A stretch of DNA of 64,000 nt from Halomonas sp. CUBES01 (GCF_020991005.1 NZ_JAJLLW010000006.1:190001-254000); one strand, 5' to 3'. Counted from the first letter of the stretch, positions 32,927-44,447 are shown. The notes: generated by a model from the letters alone, not told the origin. Made by a program: numbers and translations.

Positions 32927-35476
32927 ATGTCAGATATGACAGTTAAAGATTTCGCAGTAAAGGTGGGCCGCGATGTGCCCCGCCTGCTAGAACAGATGAA
33001 AGAAGCCGGTTTGCAGCATGCCTCTGAAAACGATGCCGTTTCCGAAGAAGATAAGCGCACGCTGCTTAACTTTCTAAAGAAGAGTCACGGTGGCGATGAA
33101 AGCGATACGGGCAAAAGCCGTATTACCTTGACGCGCAAGACGCGCAGCCGGATCAAGACCGGGGAGCGCGGCAAGACCATTGAGGTTCAGGTTCGCAAGA
33201 AGAAAACCTACGTCAAGCGGTCTGAAGAAGAGGACAAGCCCAAGGCGCCGGAACCCCAGCATTCGGGGCCGCGCCAGCTGGTAGGCGATATGGCGGAAGC
33301 CGAAGCCGAAACCAAGGCGCGCGAAGCCCGTGAAGCGGAAGAAAAGGCCGCAGCGGAAAAAGCCAAGGCCGCCGAAGAGGCCGCTCGCAAAGAGGCTGAA
33401 AAAGCCTCGGAGCAAGCTGCACAGGCGGCGCCGAAAGCCGCCGACGTGGACGTGCCGGAGCTGCAGATCGAAGAAGCGCCGTCCAATGACGATATGCCGC
33501 CAGCGCCGCCGAAAGAAGGCCGCTCTGATCGTCGTACGGCGCCACCCAAGAAAGCAGCGGCAAAAAATAAAGGTCGTCGTGACGAAGAGGAACGTGGCGA
33601 TCGCGAAGAGCGCAAGCGCGGCGGCGGCAAGAAAGCCAAGCGTGCCGAGCGTCGCGGCGGCCGTCGCGGTGGTGCCGGCGCTGGCAATGGCAAGCATGGC
33701 TTCCAGAAGCCGACCCAGCCGATCGTTCGCGAAGTCTCGATTCCTGAGTCGATCAGCGTGGCGGATCTGGCCGACAAGATGTCGATCAAGGCCAACGAAG
33801 TCATCAAGGCCATGTTCAACATGGGCGCGGCGGTGACTATCAACCAGACCATCGATCAGGATACTGCAGCGATCGTGGTGGAAGAGATGGGTCACAAGGT
33901 CAAGCTGGTGAAAGATGACGCCCTGGAAACGGAAATGCTCGAGGGCATCTCCTACGAAGGCGACGAAATCACCCGTTCACCGGTCGTGACCGTGATGGGC
34001 CACGTTGACCATGGTAAGACGTCGCTTCTCGATTATATCCGTAAGGCCAAGGTGGCGACCGGCGAAGCGGGTGGTATTACCCAGCATATCGGTGCCTACC
34101 ATGTGGAAGACGAACATGGCGGCGTGACGTTCCTGGATACGCCAGGCCACGCGGCGTTTACCGCCATGCGTGCCCGCGGTGCCCAGGCGACCGACGTTGT
34201 CATTCTGGTCGTGGCGGCGGATGACGGTGTGATGCCCCAGACGGTCGAGGCGATCGAGCACTCCAAAGCGGCGGGCGTGCCGATGGTAGTGGCGGTCAAC
34301 AAGATCGACAAAGAGGGGGCTGACTTCGACCGCATTCGTAACGAGCTCTCGCAGCACGGCGTGATCTCGGAAGAGTGGGGCGGCGATACTCAGTTCGTCC
34401 ACGTGTCTGCCAAGAGCGGCGATGGCATTGAGGAGCTGCTGGAAGCGATCCAACTGGTCTCTGAAGTGCTCGAGCTTAAAGCCGTGCCTGAAGCACCGGG
34501 TAAAGGTGTCGTGGTTGAGTCGCGCCTGGATAAAGGCCGTGGCCCCGTGGCGACCGTGCTGGTTCAGAACGGTACGCTCAAGAAAGGCGATATCGTCCTG
34601 GCCGGGCTGCACTACGGTCGCGTGCGGGCGCTAACCAACGAACTTGCCAAGCAAGTGGACGAGGTGGGCCCGGCCATGCCGGTCGAAATCCAGGGCCTGG
34701 ACGGTACGCCGGACGCCGGTGACGACTTCATGGTGGTGGCCGACGAGAAGAAAGCCCGCGAAGTGGCCAACTTCCGTCAAGGCAAGTACCGCGAAGTACG
34801 CCTGGCGCGTCAGCAAAAGGCCAAACTGGAGAACATGTTCAGCCAGATGGGCCAAGACGAAGTGGCCAAGGTCAACATCGTCTTGAAAGTCGACGTCCAG
34901 GGCTCGCTGGAAGCCATCAAGGGTGCGTTGGAAGAGCTCTCCACCGACGAAGTCGAAGTGGCGGTTGTGTCCTCGGGTGTGGGCGGTATCACCGGTACCG
35001 ATGCCAACCTGGCGCTCGCCTCCGAAGCCATCGTGGTCGGCTTCAACGTGCGTGCCGATGCTGCCGCCCGCGAAATCATCGAACGTGAAGGCCTGGATCT
35101 GCGCTACTACAGCGTCATCTACCAGCTGATCGACGAGGTCAAGCAGGCGATGAGCGGTATGCTTGCGCCCGAGTGGAAAGAAGAAATCGTCGGTATTGCC
35201 GAAGTACGCGATGTCTTCCGCGCGCCGAAGATCGGCGCGATCGCCGGCTGTATGGTGGTCGAAGGCACCGTGCACCGGAACAAGAAGATTCGCGTGCTGC
35301 GCGATGACGTGGTGATCTACGAAGGCGAGCTCGAATCGCTACGCCGCTATAAGGACGACGTTCAGGAAGTACGTAGCGGCGTCGAGTGTGGCATCGGCGT
35401 GAAGAACTACAACGATGTTCAGGTCGGCGACAAGATCGAAGTCTTTGACCAAGTGAAGGTCGAGCGCAGCCTCTAA
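32927..35476 (+). CDS. infB: Translation initiation factor IF-2
   Basis: An 849-residue GTPase that brings fMet-tRNA to the 30S subunit. An N-terminal helical domain is followed by a long, charged, Ala/Glu/Lys/Arg-rich linker (about 60-260). The G domain has G1 GHVDHGKT (358-365), G3 DTPGHAAF and G4 NKID. Domains II, III and the fMet-binding domain IV fill the C-terminal half. AGGAGGG precedes the ATG. The linker sequence is expected to be variable among species. Confidence 0.99.
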   Translation: MSDMTVKDFAVKVGRDVPRLLEQMKEAGLQHASENDAVSEEDKRTLLNFLKKSHGGDESDTGKSRITLTRKTRSRIKTGERGKTIEVQVRKKKTYVKRSEEEDKPKAPEPQHSGPRQLVGDMAEAEAETKAREAREAEEKAAAEKAKAAEEAARKEAEKASEQAAQAAPKAADVDVPELQIEEAPSNDDMPPAPPKEGRSDRRTAPPKKAAAKNKGRRDEEERGDREERKRGGGKKAKRAERRGGRRGGAGAGNGKHGFQKPTQPIVREVSIPESISVADLADKMSIKANEVIKAMFNMGAAVTINQTIDQDTAAIVVEEMGHKVKLVKDDALETEMLEGISYEGDEITRSPVVTVMGHVDHGKTSLLDYIRKAKVATGEAGGITQHIGAYHVEDEHGGVTFLDTPGHAAFTAMRARGAQATDVVILVVAADDGVMPQTVEAIEHSKAAGVPMVVAVNKIDKEGADFDRIRNELSQHGVISEEWGGDTQFVHVSAKSGDGIEELLEAIQLVSEVLELKAVPEAPGKGVVVESRLDKGRGPVATVLVQNGTLKKGDIVLAGLHYGRVRALTNELAKQVDEVGPAMPVEIQGLDGTPDAGDDFMVVADEKKAREVANFRQGKYREVRLARQQKAKLENMFSQMGQDEVAKVNIVLKVDVQGSLEAIKGALEELSTDEVEVAVVSSGVGGITGTDANLALASEAIVVGFNVRADAAAREIIEREGLDLRYYSVIYQLIDEVKQAMSGMLAPEWKEEIVGIAEVRDVFRAPKIGAIAGCMVVEGTVHRNKKIRVLRDDVVIYEGELESLRRYKDDVQEVRSGVECGIGVKNYNDVQVGDKIEVFDQVKVERSL

Positions 35477-35493
35477 GGCCGCGAGGAGCAATC

Positions 35494-35907
35494 ATGCGCG
35501 AATTCAAGCGTACCGACCGAGTAGCCGACCAGCTCCAGAAGGAGCTGGCGGTACTGATCCAGCGCGAAGTGAAAGACCCGCGCCTGGGCATGGTCACGGT
35601 CAGCGGGGCCACCGTCAGCCGTGACCTTGGTTACGCCGATATCTACGTCACCCTGCTGGGTGAGCAAGACCCCGAGCGTATCAAGGAAAACCTGCAGGTG
35701 CTGAAGCGTGCAGCAGGTTTTCTGCGCAGCCAGATTGCCAAGCGCATCAAACTGCGTCACGTGCCGGAGCTGCGCTTTCATTTCGACGAAAGCGTCGTCC
35801 GCGGTCAGCAGCTTTCTTCGTTGATCGAGGAAGCGGTGTCGACCGACCGCGCTCGCCAATCTCAGGACGATGAGGGCGTTGACGAGCCGGGTGAGGAGAC
35901 CCGCTAA
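35494..35907 (+). CDS. rbfA: Ribosome-binding factor A
   Basis: A 137-residue KH-like cold-adaptation and 30S maturation factor. Signatures are RTDRVADQLQKELAVLIQRE at the N-terminus, DPRLGMVTVSGATVSRDL near residue 30 and LRHVPELRFHFDES near 85. The acidic C-terminal tail (about 25 residues) is extra. Its stop overlaps the truB ATG by one base (TAATG). Confidence 0.97.
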   Translation: MREFKRTDRVADQLQKELAVLIQREVKDPRLGMVTVSGATVSRDLGYADIYVTLLGEQDPERIKENLQVLKRAAGFLRSQIAKRIKLRHVPELRFHFDESVVRGQQLSSLIEEAVSTDRARQSQDDEGVDEPGEETR

Positions 35908-36830
35908 TGGCGCGTCGCCGTCGTGGTCTGCCGGTTAACGGCATTGTGCTACTGGACAAGCCGAAAGGTCTGTCCAGCAACCATGCCTTGCAGCGGGTGC
36001 GGCGTCTGTTCGACGCGCAAAAAGCGGGGCACACCGGCACGCTGGATCCGATGGCCACCGGCCTGCTGCCGATCTGCCTGGGCGAGGCGACCAAGTTCTC
36101 CGCGCACCTGCTGGAAGCCGACAAGGTCTATCGCACCCGGGTCGAGCTGGGCGTGATCACCGATACCGGCGATGCAGAAGGCACGGCGATCGAACGCCAC
36201 GATGTCCCCGAGCTGGCGGCACAGGACATCGAAACGGTGCTCACTCGCTTTCGAGGCGAGATTAATCAGGTGCCTCCGATGTACTCGGCGCTCAAGCACC
36301 AGGGTAAAAAACTCTACGAGCTGGCCCGCGAAGGCAAGCAGGTTGAGCGTGCAGCCCGCCGGGTAAGCGTGTATGATGCCCGCCTGCTGTCATTTGAAGG
36401 CACCGCCTTCGAGCTGGAAGTCAGCTGCAGCAAAGGCACTTATATCCGCACCCTGGCCGAAGATATCGGCAAGGCGTTGGGCTGTGGTGGTCACATCAGT
36501 CAGCTGAGAAGGCTCAAGACAGGTCCTTTTGATGGCGATGCCATGTGGACGCTGGAAGCCCTTGAAGCGCTGGCCGACCAAACTGCGCGCGAAGCCGAGC
36601 TGATGCCGGTCGATGTGCTGGTCGATCATCTGCCGTCGCTTGTGGTGGATGAGTCGGGCTATGGACGGCTGGCCCACGGTCAGTCGGCCCGCCTGGCCAT
36701 CGGTGACGCACTGCCGCCCGAGGCACTGGCAAGGCTTTATTACGCCGAGGCGTTCATTGGGCTCGGCGTGGTGAAAGGGGCCCAGGAAGTGGCGCCCAAG
36801 CGACTGTTAAGTACGGTCGCCATCTCGTAA
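35907..36830 (+). CDS. truB: tRNA pseudouridine(55) synthase TruB
   Basis: A 307-residue enzyme making pseudouridine 55 in the tRNA T loop. It starts with NGIVLLDKPKGLSSNHALQ. The catalytic Asp47 is in GHTGTLDPMATGLLP. Further signatures are YSALKHQGKKLYELAREG and CSKGTYIRTLAEDIG. A C-terminal PUA-like domain covers about residues 245-300. Coupled to rbfA; rpsO follows after 106 bp. Confidence 0.98.
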   Translation: MARRRRGLPVNGIVLLDKPKGLSSNHALQRVRRLFDAQKAGHTGTLDPMATGLLPICLGEATKFSAHLLEADKVYRTRVELGVITDTGDAEGTAIERHDVPELAAQDIETVLTRFRGEINQVPPMYSALKHQGKKLYELAREGKQVERAARRVSVYDARLLSFEGTAFELEVSCSKGTYIRTLAEDIGKALGCGGHISQLRRLKTGPFDGDAMWTLEALEALADQTAREAELMPVDVLVDHLPSLVVDESGYGRLAHGQSARLAIGDALPPEALARLYYAEAFIGLGVVKGAQEVAPKRLLSTVAIS

Positions 36831-36936
36831 TACGTTGCATGGATGCTGCGATTTACGCGAAAATAGCGACTTGAGACTGCAAATATGCGTGGTCTCACCC
36901 ATTCATTGTTAGGCATATTGCTTACTGGAGAGACAG

Positions 36937-37206
36937 ATGGCATTAACCGCTGAAAAGAAGGCCGAAATCGTCAACGAATACGGCCGCGGCGAGAACGACA
37001 CCGGTTCACCTGAAGTACAGGTAGCCCTGCTGAGCGCCAACATCAACGGCCTGCAGAGCCACTTCAAGACCAACAAGCAGGATCACCACTCGCGTCGTGG
37101 TCTGATCCGCATGGTAAACCAGCGTCGTAAGCTGCTGGATTACCTGAAGCGTAAAGATTTCGAACGCTATCAGTCTCTGATTCAGAGCTTGGGTATCCGC
37201 CGCTAA
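36937..37206 (+). CDS. rpsO: 30S ribosomal protein S15
   Basis: An 89-residue primary 16S rRNA-binding protein. The four-helix fold is recognisable from [40 protein letters not shown] and [16 protein letters not shown], with the exact family length. The 106-bp leader has an inverted repeat TGAGAC...GTCTCA (36872-36897) that could take part in S15 autoregulation, as leaders do in E. coli. A strong terminator separates it from pnp. Confidence 0.99.
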   Translation: MALTAEKKAEIVNEYGRGENDTGSPEVQVALLSANINGLQSHFKTNKQDHHSRRGLIRMVNQRRKLLDYLKRKDFERYQSLIQSLGIRR

Positions 37207-37228
37207 GTTATTGCTGGCGAAGGTCTAG

Positions 37229-37263
37229 AAACGGGCAGCTCCATGCGAGCTGCCCGTTTTTTT
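37229..37263 (+). terminator. Intrinsic terminator after rpsO
   Basis: AACGGGCAGCT-ccatgcg-AGCTGCCCGTT followed by a run of T, 23 bp after the rpsO stop. Confidence 0.92.
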
Positions 37264-37362
37264 GTTACTGGTAGCCCTATCGCGCGGCAACGCCTAGAAT
37301 AGTGGCGAGTCAAAACGACCAAACGAAAAGACAAGTAGCAATTAATGTTAAAGGAAGCCGCC

Positions 37363-39513
37363 GTGAATCCGGTCAAGAAAACGTTCCAATACGGTCGCAG
37401 CACCGTCACGCTAGAAACTGGGCGCATTGCTCGCCAGGCCACCGGCGCCGTTATGGTGACCATGGATGATACCGTTGTCCTGTGTACCGTCGTGGCCAGG
37501 AAAGAAGCCAACCCCAATCAACCCTTTTTCCCGCTCTCGGTGCACTACCAGGAGAAGACCTACGCGGTCGGCAAGATTCCTGGCGGCTTCTTCAAGCGTG
37601 AAGGCCGTCCCACCGAGAAAGAGACGCTCACCTCGCGTTTGATCGACCGTCCGATCCGCCCGCTGTTTCCCAAGGGCTTCATGAACGAAGTGCAGGTCAT
37701 CTGTACCGTTCTGTCCACCGATCGCAATCACGATCCGGATGTGGCGGCGATGCTGGGCACCTCAGCGGCGCTGTCCATTTCGGGCGTCCCCTTCAGCGGA
37801 CCGATTGGCTGTGCCCGGGTGGGCTTTAACGAAGAGCAGGGCTACTTCCTGAATCCGACCGTCGAAGAACTGAAGAGCTCGGAACTGGACATGGTCGTGG
37901 CCGGTACCGATAAAGCCGTGCTGATGGTGGAGTCGGAAGCCCAGGAACTGCTCGAGGACGAGATGCTTGGCGCCGTGTTGTTTGGCCACCAGGAAATGCA
38001 GGTCGCCATCAGTGCGATCAACGAACTGGTCGCTGAAGCCGGTAAGCCGCGTTGGGACTGGCAGCCGCCCGAAGAAAACGTGGCGCTGAAAACCGCCATG
38101 GCCGACGCCTTCGAAGCCAAGGTCGGCGAAGCCTATCGCATTACCGATAAAATGGCCCGTCAGGATGCGCTCTCTGCACTGAAAGACGACGCGGTTGCGC
38201 AGCTGGCTGCTGCTGAAGACGAAGATGCTGACGGCAAGTTTGCCAAGGATGACGTCAAATCCGCGTTTGCCGGTCTCGAGAAGCGCGTCGTGCGCTCGCG
38301 GGTCATCAAGGGCGAGCCGCGCATCGATGGCCGCGACAATGCCACCGTGCGTCCGCTGGACATTGAAGTGGGCACCCTGCCGAAAACTCACGGCTCGGCC
38401 GTCTTCACCCGCGGCGAGACCCAGGCGATCGCGATTGCCACCCTGGGAACGCTGCGCGATTCGCAGCTTATCGAATCGCTGGAAGGCGAACGCAAAGACC
38501 GCTTCATGCTGCACTACAACTTCCCTCCGTACTGCGTAGGTGAAGCGGGCTTCTTTGGTGGTCCGAAGCGCCGTGAAATCGGCCATGGCCGCCTGGCTCG
38601 CCGGGGTGTGCAGGCCATGCTGCCCGCGGAAGATGCCTTCCCCTATACCATTCGCGTGGTGTCGGAAATTACCGAATCCAATGGTTCGAGCTCGATGGCG
38701 TCGGTGTGCGGTTCCTCCCTCGCGCTGATGGACGCCGGTGTGCCCCTGAAAGCCCCGGTCGCCGGTATTGCCATGGGGCTGGTCAAGGATGCGGACGGCT
38801 ACGCCGTATTGACCGATATCCTGGGCGATGAAGATCACCTGGGCGATATGGACTTCAAGGTTGCCGGTTCTGAAGAGGGCGTGACCGCCCTGCAGATGGA
38901 CATCAAGATCGAAGGCATCAACGAAGAGATCATGGAAAAGGCGCTGCAGCAGGCCCATGCCGCACGTCTTGGCATCCTCGAGCAGATGAATGCCGTGATT
39001 GCCCAGAGCCGTACCGAAGTATCGGATAACGCCCCGTCCATGGCGACCATCAAGATCGACCCGGACAAGATCCGTGACGTGATCGGTAAAGGCGGCGCCA
39101 CCATTCGTAAAATCTGCGAAGACACCGGCGCGTCCATCGACCTGGACGATGACGGCACCGTGCGGATTTATGCCGAAGACAAGGCGGCCGCGAAAAAAGC
39201 CATCGATACCGTGCTGGCGATTACCGCCGAAGCGGAAATCGGCAAGCTGTATAAAGGCAAGGTGGTACGCATTGCCGACTTCGGTGCCTTTGTGAACATC
39301 ATGCCCGGCACCGATGGCCTGGTGCATATCTCGCAGATTATCCAGGAGCGGGTGAACAACGTGCGCGACTTCCTGAATGAAGGCGACGATGTCATCGTCA
39401 AGGTGCTGGATATCGACAATCGCAATCGCGTGAAGCTGTCGATGAAAGAAATCACCGAAGAAGAGAAAGCGGCGTTCGAAGCGCAGGAAGCGGAAACCGA
39501 AGCGACGATCTAA
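37363..39513 (+). CDS. pnp: Polyribonucleotide nucleotidyltransferase (PNPase)
   Basis: A 716-residue phosphorolytic 3'-5' exoribonuclease of the degradosome. Two RNase PH domains (about 1-220 and 300-530) flank a helical linker. The KH domain shows [20 protein letters not shown] near residue 565 and the S1 domain [20 protein letters not shown] near 640. The GTG at 37363 has AAGGA seven bases upstream; an ATG at 37345 overlaps that site. It is downstream of rpsO, as in E. coli, where PNPase autoregulates through the leader. Confidence 0.98.
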   Translation: MNPVKKTFQYGRSTVTLETGRIARQATGAVMVTMDDTVVLCTVVARKEANPNQPFFPLSVHYQEKTYAVGKIPGGFFKREGRPTEKETLTSRLIDRPIRPLFPKGFMNEVQVICTVLSTDRNHDPDVAAMLGTSAALSISGVPFSGPIGCARVGFNEEQGYFLNPTVEELKSSELDMVVAGTDKAVLMVESEAQELLEDEMLGAVLFGHQEMQVAISAINELVAEAGKPRWDWQPPEENVALKTAMADAFEAKVGEAYRITDKMARQDALSALKDDAVAQLAAAEDEDADGKFAKDDVKSAFAGLEKRVVRSRVIKGEPRIDGRDNATVRPLDIEVGTLPKTHGSAVFTRGETQAIAIATLGTLRDSQLIESLEGERKDRFMLHYNFPPYCVGEAGFFGGPKRREIGHGRLARRGVQAMLPAEDAFPYTIRVVSEITESNGSSSMASVCGSSLALMDAGVPLKAPVAGIAMGLVKDADGYAVLTDILGDEDHLGDMDFKVAGSEEGVTALQMDIKIEGINEEIMEKALQQAHAARLGILEQMNAVIAQSRTEVSDNAPSMATIKIDPDKIRDVIGKGGATIRKICEDTGASIDLDDDGTVRIYAEDKAAAKKAIDTVLAITAEAEIGKLYKGKVVRIADFGAFVNIMPGTDGLVHISQIIQERVNNVRDFLNEGDDVIVKVLDIDNRNRVKLSMKEITEEEKAAFEAQEAETEATI

Positions 39514-39592
39514 CTCGCCCTTTCGGTGTCTGACACCGCCCTCGTCGCCCATGGCGTCGGGGGCGGCGTCGTTTCAGCAGGGAGCAATCGTA

Positions 39593-40759
39593 ATGGAGCA
39601 GGTGGAAACGCCACGCTGGTGGGCCGTGGTGGCGGTGATGATGGGCATCTTTCTGCTTGTGACCGCCGAGCAATTGCCGATTGGCCTGCTGTCCCAAGTG
39701 GCCTCGAGCATGGGCGTGACCCCCGGGATGGCGGGTTTGATGGTCACCGTGCCGGGCGTCGTGGCGGCCTTTTCGGCGCCGCTGCTGCCCGTAGCCGTGG
39801 GGCGGCTGGACCGGCGAGTGATGCTGACGCTGTTGATGGCCGTCATGGTGGTCGGCAGTGTGCTGACGGCGCTGGCCAGCAGCTTCGTGTTGCTGCTGGC
39901 ATCCCGTGTGCTGGTAGGCGTCAGCATCGGCGGGTTCTGGGCGGTCGCCGGCAGTATCGCGCCGCGCCTGGTGCCGGCGGGTCAGGTCTCCAAGGCGATG
40001 ACCATCATCTTTGGCGGCGTCGCCGCCGCGTCGGTGCTGGGCGTGCCGTTGGGCACGTTGCTGGGTGACTTCAGCAGTTGGCGGGTCGCCTTTGCGACGC
40101 TTGGCGGCCTGAGCCTGCTGACGGCGGCCGCGCTTTGGGTCTGGCTGCCGCCGCTGCCGCCCAGAGAGCCAGTGCGACTGGCCGTGCTGGCCGAGCAGTT
40201 CGGCAGCCAAGGGGTGCGTGTGGCGGTGCTGACCACCGGCTTTGTTGTCGTTGGGCATTTCGCCGCCTATACGTTTATCAGCCCGGTTCTCCAGGACATC
40301 AGTGGTATTGCCCAGCGCCATGTGGGCAGCCTGCTGCTGCTTTACGGTGCCGCGGGGATACTGGGCAATATCGCTGCGGGACTCTATGCCGGGCGTCATC
40401 CTTATCGCGCCGTGCTGGCGATCCCCTGCGTGTTGCTGCTCGTCGTCGCGGCCTTCCCCTGGCTGGGCGTGACGCCGACCAGTGGCGTGGCGTTGTTGAT
40501 GGTGTGGGGCGCGGTGTTCGGCAGCGTGTCGGTGAGCATTCAAACCTGGATTCTGCGCACGGCCCCGAACACCGAGGCGGCCACCGCGCTGATGGCGTTT
40601 ACCTTCAACCTGTCGATCGGGTTTGGAGCGATGGTCGGCGGACGGATTGTCGACGGCACCAGCCTGCCGGTGGCGATGTGGGCCGCGTCGGGGCTGTTTT
40701 TGCTGGGTACGCTGCTGGTGTTGCGAACGCCGTCGCGGATCGTCGGCGCTAGGCGGTAA
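39593..40759 (+). CDS. MFS transporter (sugar/drug efflux type)
   Basis: A 388-residue inner-membrane protein of the major facilitator superfamily with about twelve hydrophobic segments. The N-terminal half has LPVAVGRLDRRVMLT, the loop 2-3 pattern, and SRVLVGVSIGGFWAVAGSIA, typical of the AraJ/NepI-like efflux subfamily. The ATG at 39593 has CAGGGAG eight bases upstream. It is a separate unit downstream of pnp. The substrate cannot be assigned. Confidence 0.88.
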   Translation: MEQVETPRWWAVVAVMMGIFLLVTAEQLPIGLLSQVASSMGVTPGMAGLMVTVPGVVAAFSAPLLPVAVGRLDRRVMLTLLMAVMVVGSVLTALASSFVLLLASRVLVGVSIGGFWAVAGSIAPRLVPAGQVSKAMTIIFGGVAAASVLGVPLGTLLGDFSSWRVAFATLGGLSLLTAAALWVWLPPLPPREPVRLAVLAEQFGSQGVRVAVLTTGFVVVGHFAAYTFISPVLQDISGIAQRHVGSLLLLYGAAGILGNIAAGLYAGRHPYRAVLAIPCVLLLVVAAFPWLGVTPTSGVALLMVWGAVFGSVSVSIQTWILRTAPNTEAATALMAFTFNLSIGFGAMVGGRIVDGTSLPVAMWAASGLFLLGTLLVLRTPSRIVGARR

Positions 40760-40788
40760 AAAAATGCCCCCGCCAATGGCGGGGGCAT
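40757..40788 (-). terminator. Intrinsic terminator of the thiolase gene
   Basis: On the minus strand, ATGCCCCCGCC-att-GGCGGGGGCAT is followed by TTTTTTT. It is 37 bp past the thiolase stop and adjoins the end of the MFS gene. Confidence 0.9.
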
Positions 40789-40824
40789 ACATGCAGACAA
40801 CGAGTCGTTAATGACCTGCCGCCG

Positions 40825-42003
40825 TTAGGGTCGCTCAATCGCCAGGGCGACACCCTGGCCGCCGCCAATACACAGCGTCGCGAGGCCTTTCTTCGAATCG
40901 CGGGCGATCATCTCATGGAGCAGCGTTACGAACACGCGGCAGCCCGAGGCCCCGATGGGGTGGCCCAGGGCTATCGCGCCGCCGTTGACGTTGACCTTGC
41001 TGGTATCCCAGCCGAGCTCTTTATTGACCGACAGCGCCTGGGCGGCAAAGGCTTCGTTGGCTTCAACGAGGTCGAGGTCGTCAAGACTCCAGCCGGCTTT
41101 TTCCAGGCAGCGGCGGGTGGCCGGTGCCGGGCCGATACCCATGATCGCCGGGTCGACACCCGCGTTGGCGTAGCCGGCAATACGCGCCAGCGGTTCGAGG
41201 CCGAGCTGCTTGGCTTTTTCCGCCGAGCAGATCATGACCACCGCGGCACCATCGTTGAGTGCCGACGCGTTGCCCGCAGTCACGGTGCCGTCTTTCTTGA
41301 ACGCCGGACGCATGCCGCCGAGTTTTTCGGCGGTGACTTCGCGTGGGTTCTCGTCGGTATCGAACACCAGCGGGTCACCTTTGCGCTGGGGAACTTCCAC
41401 CGGCACGATCTGGCCCTTGAACTTGCCTTCCCGAATGGCGGCGGCGGCCTTTTGCTGGGAGGCGGCGGCAAATTCGTCCATGGCTTCCCGGGTGATGCCG
41501 TACTTCTCGGCGAGGTTCTCAGCCGTTATGCCCATGTGATAGTTGTTGAACGCGTCCCACAGGCCGTCGTGGACCATGGAGTCGATGGCCTTCCAGTCGC
41601 CCATGCGCTGACCGTTGCGCGAGTTGGGCAGCACGTGGGGAGACGCCGACATGTTTTCCTGGCCACCGGCCAGAATCAGCTCGGCATCGCCACAGCGGAT
41701 CGCCTGGGTGGCCAAGTGAAGGGCCTTGAGGCCAGAGCCGCAGACCTTGTTGATGGTCATGGCCGGAACGGCTTCGGGCAGACCGGCCTTGATGGATGCC
41801 TGGCGGGCAGGGTTCTGGCCGACGCCGGCGGTCAGCACCTGGCCCAGTAGCACCTCATCTACCTGGTCGGGGGCAACGCCTGTGGAGGAAAGGATATCCT
41901 TCATGACCAGCGCGCCCAGATCGCTGGCCGCAATGCCGGCGAGTGAGCCACCAAAGGCACCGACCGCGGTACGGCGAGCCGCGACAATCACTACTTCTTG
42001 CAT
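40825..42003 (-). CDS. Acetyl-CoA C-acetyltransferase (thiolase, PhaA/AtoB type)
   Basis: A 392-residue thiolase that condenses two acetyl-CoA to acetoacetyl-CoA or cleaves it. The nucleophile Cys88 is in [13 protein letters not shown]. The His of [14 protein letters not shown] (about residue 348) and the second Cys of [11 protein letters not shown] (about 378) complete the site. Length and motifs fit biosynthetic thiolases used for polyhydroxybutyrate, which Halomonas stores, but phaB or phaC is not adjacent. A terminator follows. Family firm, physiological direction inferred. Confidence 0.95.
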   Translation of the reverse strand: MQEVVIVAARRTAVGAFGGSLAGIAASDLGALVMKDILSSTGVAPDQVDEVLLGQVLTAGVGQNPARQASIKAGLPEAVPAMTINKVCGSGLKALHLATQAIRCGDAELILAGGQENMSASPHVLPNSRNGQRMGDWKAIDSMVHDGLWDAFNNYHMGITAENLAEKYGITREAMDEFAAASQQKAAAAIREGKFKGQIVPVEVPQRKGDPLVFDTDENPREVTAEKLGGMRPAFKKDGTVTAGNASALNDGAAVVMICSAEKAKQLGLEPLARIAGYANAGVDPAIMGIGPAPATRRCLEKAGWSLDDLDLVEANEAFAAQALSVNKELGWDTSKVNVNGGAIALGHPIGASGCRVFVTLLHEMIARDSKKGLATLCIGGGQGVALAIERP

Positions 42004-42129
42004 AACAAGACTCCTGGTCTGAGGAACGTCGACGGAAAAGCGTCAGCGTTCGTGTCTAGCGTTGTTGTTACTGTCATGGTCTCAGCATAGGGGAAGGGTG
42101 CGCATGGCGGCAATACGCTTTTTGAACCA

Positions 42130-42158
42130 AATAAAAACGGGCCAGTGTATGGCCCGTT
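42130..42158 (-). terminator. Intrinsic terminator of the pan operon
   Basis: On the minus strand, ACGGGCC-atacact-GGCCCGT is followed by TTTTTAT. It lies 30 bp after the panD stop and separates panD from the thiolase gene. Confidence 0.88.
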
Positions 42159-42187
42159 ATTCAAGGTTCTCCGGCGTGTCCGATGGG

Positions 42188-42568
42188 TCAGGCAAGCTGG
42201 ACGGGAATGGCGTTGCTGGTATGGCTGACGTGATTGCCTTCCTGGAGGTAGACCAGGGCAGGCTGATGGTTGTCCAGCTCGGCTTCCGAGTAGTGGGCAT
42301 AGCTACAGATGATGATGCGGTGCCCCGGTGATGCCAGATGCGCAGCGGCGCCGTTGATCGAGATCAGCCGCGAGCCTTCTTCACCGCGAATGGCGTAGGT
42401 GGTGAAGCGCTCGCCGTTTTCTACGTTGTAGATCTGGATCTGTTCGTTCTCGCGGATGCCGGCCATATCCAGCAGGTCGCCGTCGATGGCGCAGGATCCT
42501 TCATAGTTGAGCACCGCATGGGTAACGCGGGCCATGTGCAGCTTGGCTTTTAGCATGATGGTATGCAT
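42188..42568 (-). CDS. panD: Aspartate 1-decarboxylase proenzyme PanD
   Basis: A 126-residue pyruvoyl enzyme making beta-alanine for pantothenate. The self-cleavage site is Gly24-Ser25 in [13 protein letters not shown], at the same position as in E. coli. The core strand [20 protein letters not shown] is intact. AGGAG lies seven bases before the ATG at 42568. Last gene of panB-panC-panD, with a 28-bp gap after panC. Confidence 0.98.
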   Translation of the reverse strand: MHTIMLKAKLHMARVTHAVLNYEGSCAIDGDLLDMAGIRENEQIQIYNVENGERFTTYAIRGEEGSRLISINGAAAHLASPGHRIIICSYAHYSEAELDNHQPALVYLQEGNHVSHTSNAIPVQLA

Positions 42569-42596
42569 GGAAACTCCTGAAAATGAGGCGAGCCGC

Positions 42597-43475
42597 TTAG
42601 CGGCCAGAAGCGCGAGCAGCGTCGGGAAGCCGCACGCTCAGGTTATCAATCAGCCGGGCGGGGCCCAACTGGGCGGCGGCCAGCAACACGGCGTCGCGGG
42701 TGGCGTCACGGACGGCGCCAAGCGCTGGGTCGCGCAGTTCGAGGTAGTCGGGCACAAAGCCGGCATCATACAACGCCGCTTTGCCCTGGTGTAGTGTCTG
42801 GTCGATCGATTCGCCCTGTTCAAGGGCGTCGCGCAGCGTGCACAGCGTACGATACAGCGTGGGCGCGATGGCGCGCTCCTCCGGGCTCAGGTAGCCGTTG
42901 CGTGAAGACAGTGCCAAGCCGTCATCGGCGCGCACGATGGGCACGCCGATGATCTCGATGGGCAGGTGCAGGTCGCTGACCAGCTTGCGGATCACCGCAA
43001 GCTGCTGGTAGTCCTTTTGGCCGAAACAGGCGATGTCGGGCTGCACCAGGTTGAACAGCATGCTGACTACGGTGGAAACGCCATCGAAGTGGCCCGGTCG
43101 CGACCCGCCACACAGCCCGGCGCCCACCTCGGGTACATGCACCCGGGTCTGGGTGGTCAGGCCGTTGGGATACAGCGCGCTGACCGCGGGCGCGAACAGG
43201 ATATCGCAGCCCGCCTCAACAAGCTGCGCCTGGTCAGCCTCGAAGGTACGCGGGTAGGCATCCAGGTCCTCGCCGGGGCCAAACTGCAGCGGGTTGACAA
43301 ACAGGCTGGCGACCACGACATCGGCATTGGCACGGGCGCGGGTGACCAGGGCCAGATGCCCGGCGTGCAGGTTGCCCATGGTGGGCACCAGGGCAATCCG
43401 CTGGCCGCGCAGCCGGTGCTCACGCAGCGTGCGGCGCAGCTCGGAGATATCTCGCAATGTATGCATAACAGTCAT
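42597..43475 (-). CDS. panC: Pantothenate synthetase PanC
   Basis: A 292-residue enzyme joining pantoate and beta-alanine with ATP. It carries the HIGH-like motif in [15 protein letters not shown] (about residues 30-44), [20 protein letters not shown], and [13 protein letters not shown] near 150, with the KMSKS-like [12 protein letters not shown] near 185. The ATG at 43473-43475 is chosen by homologue length; a GTG at 43487 and an ATG at 43466 are alternatives, and none has a strong ribosome site. Confidence 0.96.
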   Translation of the reverse strand: MTVMHTLRDISELRRTLREHRLRGQRIALVPTMGNLHAGHLALVTRARANADVVVASLFVNPLQFGPGEDLDAYPRTFEADQAQLVEAGCDILFAPAVSALYPNGLTTQTRVHVPEVGAGLCGGSRPGHFDGVSTVVSMLFNLVQPDIACFGQKDYQQLAVIRKLVSDLHLPIEIIGVPIVRADDGLALSSRNGYLSPEERAIAPTLYRTLCTLRDALEQGESIDQTLHQGKAALYDAGFVPDYLELRDPALGAVRDATRDAVLLAAAQLGPARLIDNLSVRLPDAARASGR

Positions 43476-43521
43476 GTCGTCTTTCACGGGCGTTGCAATG
43501 ACTCCTGCCTTGGAACACCGC

Positions 43522-44313
43522 TTAAAAGCAGTGTTCCGGCGCGGGGAAAGTCCGGGTTTTGACCGCTTCGTGATAGTGCTGAAACGCCGACTGAATGCTG
43601 TCTGCGCTTGCCATGAAGTTTTTCACGAAGCGTGGTGTGCGGCCATGGGTAACGCCGAGGACGTCGTGCATGACCAGGATCTGGCCGTCGGTGTCGGGGC
43701 CGGCGCCGATGCCGATCACCGGTACGTCGAGGGCCTCGGTCACTGCTTTGCCCAGGCTTGCGGGCACGCATTCCAGCAGAATGACCGACGCGCCTGCCTC
43801 AACCAGCACTTTCGCGTCGTTGATGATCTGCTCGGCCTGGACGGCTTCCCGGCCCTGCACCTTGTAGCCTCCAAGCTGATAAACCGTTTGCGGCGTCAAA
43901 CCAAGGTGCGCGCACACCGGTACGCCCCGTCGCGTCAGTTCACGAATGCCGTCAGCCATCCAGGCGTCGCCTTCCACCTTGACCAGTTCGGCGCCGGCGC
44001 GCATCAGGGCGGCCGCGTCATCCAACATCCGCGCGGTGGTCGCGTTGCTCATGAACGGCAGGTCGACCATCAGCAGGCTATGGCCTTTGCCGCGCGCCGT
44101 GCAGCGGGTGTGGTAACAGATATCGTCAATGGTCACCGGCAGGGTGCTGTTGTGGCCCTGCAAGACCATGCCCAGCGAGTCGCCGACCAGCAACACATCG
44201 ATCCCTGCGTGGCTGGCGGCGTGGGCAAAGGAGGCATCGTAAGCGGTCAGGCAGCTGAACGTTTCGCCGGCGCGCTTATGCGCCTGCAGCGTGCTCAGGG
44301 TGACGGTTTTCAT
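43522..44313 (-). CDS. panB: 3-methyl-2-oxobutanoate hydroxymethyltransferase PanB
   Basis: A 263-residue TIM-barrel enzyme making ketopantoate from alpha-ketoisovalerate. Signatures are FSCLTAYDASFAHAASHAGID near the N-terminus, LVGDSLGMVLQGHNST (magnesium site), VKVEGDAWM near residue 115 and IGIGAGPDTDGQILVMHDVLG near 200. First of panB-panC-panD; folK and pcnB are upstream on the same strand, as in Pseudomonas and E. coli. Confidence 0.98.
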   Translation of the reverse strand: MKTVTLSTLQAHKRAGETFSCLTAYDASFAHAASHAGIDVLLVGDSLGMVLQGHNSTLPVTIDDICYHTRCTARGKGHSLLMVDLPFMSNATTARMLDDAAALMRAGAELVKVEGDAWMADGIRELTRRGVPVCAHLGLTPQTVYQLGGYKVQGREAVQAEQIINDAKVLVEAGASVILLECVPASLGKAVTEALDVPVIGIGAGPDTDGQILVMHDVLGVTHGRTPRFVKNFMASADSIQSAFQHYHEAVKTRTFPAPEHCF

Positions 44314-44447
44314 GGCGTGCTCTCATTGTCTACGTGAGGCCGACGCGGCATCGGCGTTCGGCCATTGTTAACGCCGCCGTGCGGCGGATGCTGAGTGGCG
44401 TAACCGGCAATTGTTACCTGAATGCGGGCTCGGTGTCGAGAATTGTG

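Noticed and set aside
37762-39552. 596-codon open frame antisense to pnp
   Set aside because: Same codon-bias artefact; PNPase on the plus strand explains the region completely.
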